DNA from: Deltaproteobacteria bacterium
Lineage (GTDB): Bacteria; Desulfobacterota; Dissulfuribacteria; Dissulfuribacterales; UBA3076
Reading direction: 5' to 3'
Assembly: GCA_027004315.1 (NCBI GenBank)
Contig: JALTHV010000270.1
Span: 1-7,560 of the forward strand
Length of the DNA stretch: 7,560 nucleotides
Shown: one piece after another, positions 5,589 to 7,560 of the stretch
Layout of the letters: each line of letters starts with the position of its first letter
Position numbering within the stretch: the first letter of the stretch is position 1
Translations under genes and position numbers: made by a program
The notes under the pieces: model-generated
The model's database searches: none
What the model saw: the letters and a program-made list of their open reading frames with translations, nothing else
Told to the model about the DNA's origin: nothing

Positions 5589-6647
5589 ATGAGTATAACT
5601 GCAGTAGTTGTCAATTATCGTACAGTGAGCTTTCTCCCTGCACTCATGAGAGATCTCTTTGGTAATGATCTCATAAGAGAAGTCATTGTTGTTGATAACA
5701 GTAATGAATTGAGTGATTCGCATCTGATAAGGGATTATCCAGGGCTCAAGGTGATCTCTAACAGGGAAAACAGGGGGTTTGGGGCAGCAGTAAACCAGGC
5801 AGTTTCTCTGGCCGTATCCAAGTGGATTCTGATTGTTAATCCAGATGTGCGTCTCACCACAGGGTGCGTGGATGAACTCTTGAAGACCGGGATAAAATAT
5901 GCATCCCCTCTTCTTGGCCCCCGGTTTTTCTGGGATGACCAGAGGCAATTTCGTCTTCCGCCTGCAACTGGGGGCTGTCTTTGGATTGACGCGGCATATA
6001 CATGCGCAGAGAAATTCAGGTTGGATGCAGAGATATATTCATTCTATTGGATCCTCAGACACCAGAGGTTTTGGGAGGCGAGTGATCCATTTGTTGAGCC
6101 TTTTCTTTCCGGGGCATGCATTTTGGTCAACAGAGAGTGGATACATTCTATTGGAGGATTGCTCTTTGACGAACGATTTTTTCTATATTTTGAGGATACA
6201 GACCTCTGCGTTCGGGCATTAATCGAGGATGTCCGTCCTCTCTGTGTTCCGCAATCAGTGGCCATTCATTACTATGATCAGGCCCCTTCTCCCGAGAGGG
6301 ATAAAAAAGACCTCATGGCTCGAGCCCATAATCTGTTTATGGAAAAATACTATGGTAAGAGAGCATCTCTGTCTTTGGAAGCGGCTCCCTGTAAACATGA
6401 TATTCTTCAATTAGGTAAGAGAGATATCCCGATAGTCTTCCAGATAGATAAAGGATTTTTGGACGAGCAGCTGTTTTTTGAAGTTGGTATTAACCCTTAT
6501 TTTGTGCCTTTTGCCCAGGCCCTGTTAAGGGGGAAGACATTTGAATTTCCCAGTGCCATCTGGTCGAGGCTCAGTGAGGGGACCTATTATGGCAGAGTAC
6601 GTGGAGAAGTTTCAGGGGTAAAGAAGATATGGCAATGGAGAAAATAA
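5589..6647 (+). CDS. GT2 glycosyltransferase (rhamnosyltransferase-like) with extra C-terminal domain
   Basis: The 352-residue protein has a GT-A fold domain in residues 1-255. It starts ITAVVVNYRT, has VIVVDNS (Asp36, nucleotide binding), the hallmark NRENRGFGAAVNQA (58-71), a metal-binding NPD (84-86, in place of DxD), SGACILVNR (174-182) and FFLYFEDTDLCVR (197-209) with the acidic catalytic-base region. This set matches GT2 enzymes often annotated as rhamnosyltransferases, but the sugar is not provable. Residues about 275-352 form a separate domain ending in WQWRK, with an EFPSAIWSRL and GTYYGRVRG core that I cannot name. ATG 5589 is the first start after the in-frame stop at 5580-5582, with no clear ribosome binding site. 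A 68-base gap (5521-5588) separates it from the previous gene, the longest within the run; it holds only a weak AGCG/CGCT hairpin. The stop overlaps the next gene by 19 bases. Confidence 0.88.
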   Translation: MSITAVVVNYRTVSFLPALMRDLFGNDLIREVIVVDNSNELSDSHLIRDYPGLKVISNRENRGFGAAVNQAVSLAVSKWILIVNPDVRLTTGCVDELLKTGIKYASPLLGPRFFWDDQRQFRLPPATGGCLWIDAAYTCAEKFRLDAEIYSFYWILRHQRFWEASDPFVEPFLSGACILVNREWIHSIGGLLFDERFFLYFEDTDLCVRALIEDVRPLCVPQSVAIHYYDQAPSPERDKKDLMARAHNLFMEKYYGKRASLSLEAAPCKHDILQLGKRDIPIVFQIDKGFLDEQLFFEVGINPYFVPFAQALLRGKTFEFPSAIWSRLSEGTYYGRVRGEVSGVKKIWQWRK

Positions 6648-7560
6648 TACAGACATCAGATGGGACGTTTGCTCTCCGGCCTTATCAGAGTGATGATAAA
6701 AGAGGGGTTTTGTCTCTCTGGAGAACTGCCTTTGGAAAGGAGATGAATGAAGAGCTTTGGAGATGGAAATATATGGAGAATCCATATGGGCATCAGATCA
6801 TGCTCTGTGTAAATGAGGAAGATCAACCAGTGGCCATGTATTCAGGGATCCCTTATGAAGCTAACTGGAAAGGCGATACAGTCAGATTCACGCACTCCAT
6901 GGATGATATGTCACACCCGTCATATCGGGGAGTAATCGGGGGAAGGAGAGGCGTGTTTGTAAAGACTGCCGAATTTTTTTTTGACTGCTATGGAGGACCT
7001 CAGGCGTCCGTCTTCATGTATGGCTATCCAGGGAGGCGGCACTTCCTGCTTGGTAAAAAGGTCCTTCAATATCGATCTATTACAGGAGGGGTGGCCTTTA
7101 TGAGCGGTTTGACATCTATATTAGAGAAAAATGTAAAGGTATTTTCCGGAAAAATCGAAGAAATAAAAGAGGTAAATGAGTCCATAGACGAAGTTTTTGA
7201 AAGACTCAGAATATACTACCCCTTCTCAATAAAAAGAAATAGTACATTCCTTCAGTGGCGATTTCTTGCACACCCTGAAAAAAAATACCAGATTTGGGTC
7301 TATAAATCCTTTTTTACAGGTTCACCCAGGGCCTATGGGGTTTTTTCTATAGAAGAGAACAGGGCACGATTAGTAGATTTGTTTGCATCTGATTCCCAGA
7401 AAGAGCTCGGGGATTTCATGGCCCGAATTGCCTACATCTTTTCAAAAGAAGGAATTGAATGGATTGAAACATGGCTGCCAGGATGCCATTTTCTTCAAGC
7501 AGCTGCACTGGCTCTTGGATTTAAACCAGTGCAGGAACCACTAGGGATTGTGCCTGTAGC
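6629..7560 (+). CDS. GNAT-like acyltransferase, tandem halves (partial, runs off right edge)
   Basis: The frame is open from ATG 6629 to the window end (310 whole codons). The first half looks like a GNAT N-acyltransferase of the Acetyltransf_9/Eis-like kind: ALRPYQSDDKRGVLSLW, then an LWRWKYMENPYG element (43-54), a core SMDDMSHPSYRGVIGGRRG (90-108) in the acyl-CoA-binding position, and VFMYGYPGRRHFLLGKKV (128-145). The second half repeats the pattern loosely (TFLQWRFLAHPEKKYQIW, 206-223), as in double-GNAT proteins. A function in acylating an amino sugar of the glycan is inferred from context; lipid or antibiotic acylation is also possible for this fold. It overlaps the GT2 stop by 19 bases. 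ATG 6635 is an alternative: AGGGG (6614-6618) favours 6629 and AAGAAG (6621-6626) favours 6635. The C-terminus is missing. Confidence 0.75.
   Translation, partial: MAMEKIIQTSDGTFALRPYQSDDKRGVLSLWRTAFGKEMNEELWRWKYMENPYGHQIMLCVNEEDQPVAMYSGIPYEANWKGDTVRFTHSMDDMSHPSYRGVIGGRRGVFVKTAEFFFDCYGGPQASVFMYGYPGRRHFLLGKKVLQYRSITGGVAFMSGLTSILEKNVKVFSGKIEEIKEVNESIDEVFERLRIYYPFSIKRNSTFLQWRFLAHPEKKYQIWVYKSFFTGSPRAYGVFSIEENRARLVDLFASDSQKELGDFMARIAYIFSKEGIEWIETWLPGCHFLQAAALALGFKPVQEPLGIVPV

Noticed and set aside
5562..5948. 128-codon open frame on the minus strand
   Set aside because: It is antisense to the start of the GT2 gene, which has clear family motifs in this region.
5899..6222. 107-codon open frame on the plus strand within the GT2 gene
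   Set aside because: It is in another frame of a gene whose catalytic motifs (SGAC, FEDTDL) lie in the overlapped region, and has no motifs of its own.

Overview
This window is a piece of a bacterial surface-polysaccharide (O-antigen or similar glycan) biosynthesis and export locus. All recognisable genes are on the + strand. No gene identifies the species. The Wzt-type export ATPase implies an organism that exports lipid-linked polysaccharide by the ABC-transporter route, most simply a Gram-negative bacterium. Moderate GC (47% over 1261-1740 by hand count) and dispersed GTAGGTTGGG-type palindromic repeats fit many environmental Gram-negative lineages, and I cannot place it further.

Layout: 1-146 holds the charged, unidentified C-terminal end of an upstream gene, whose last codons and stop lie inside a palindromic repeat. 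215-1024 encodes a class I SAM-dependent methyltransferase, bracketed by inverted copies of that repeat (132-161 on the left, 1030-1056 on the right). A third copy (1076-1105) forms a hairpin-capable pair with the second. From 1121 onward there is a compact run of genes: Wzt-like ABC ATPase with a C-terminal glycan-recognition-type domain (1121-2305); GT4 glycosyltransferase (2336-3361); radical SAM protein with a SPASM-like C-terminal cysteine set (3342-4304); a two-domain protein ending in a SAM methyltransferase (4309-5520); GT2 glycosyltransferase with an extra C-terminal domain (5589-6647); and a GNAT-like acyltransferase that runs off the right edge (6629-7560+).

How they fit together: the GT4 and GT2 enzymes probably add sugars to a lipid-linked glycan on the cytoplasmic face of the inner membrane. 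The two methyltransferases, the radical SAM enzyme and the acyltransferase probably modify sugars or the chain end. The Wzt subunit, with a membrane partner Wzm that is not in this window, would export the finished chain. Overlapping or nearly abutting genes (3342-3361, 4304/4309, 6629-6647) indicate an operon with translational coupling. I see no CRISPR array, tRNA, rRNA, transposase or phage gene, and no clear new defence or mobile system. The most unusual items are the repeat-bracketed methyltransferase, the radical SAM enzyme in a glycan operon, and the poorly recognised accessory domains of the 4309-5520 and 5589-6647 products.
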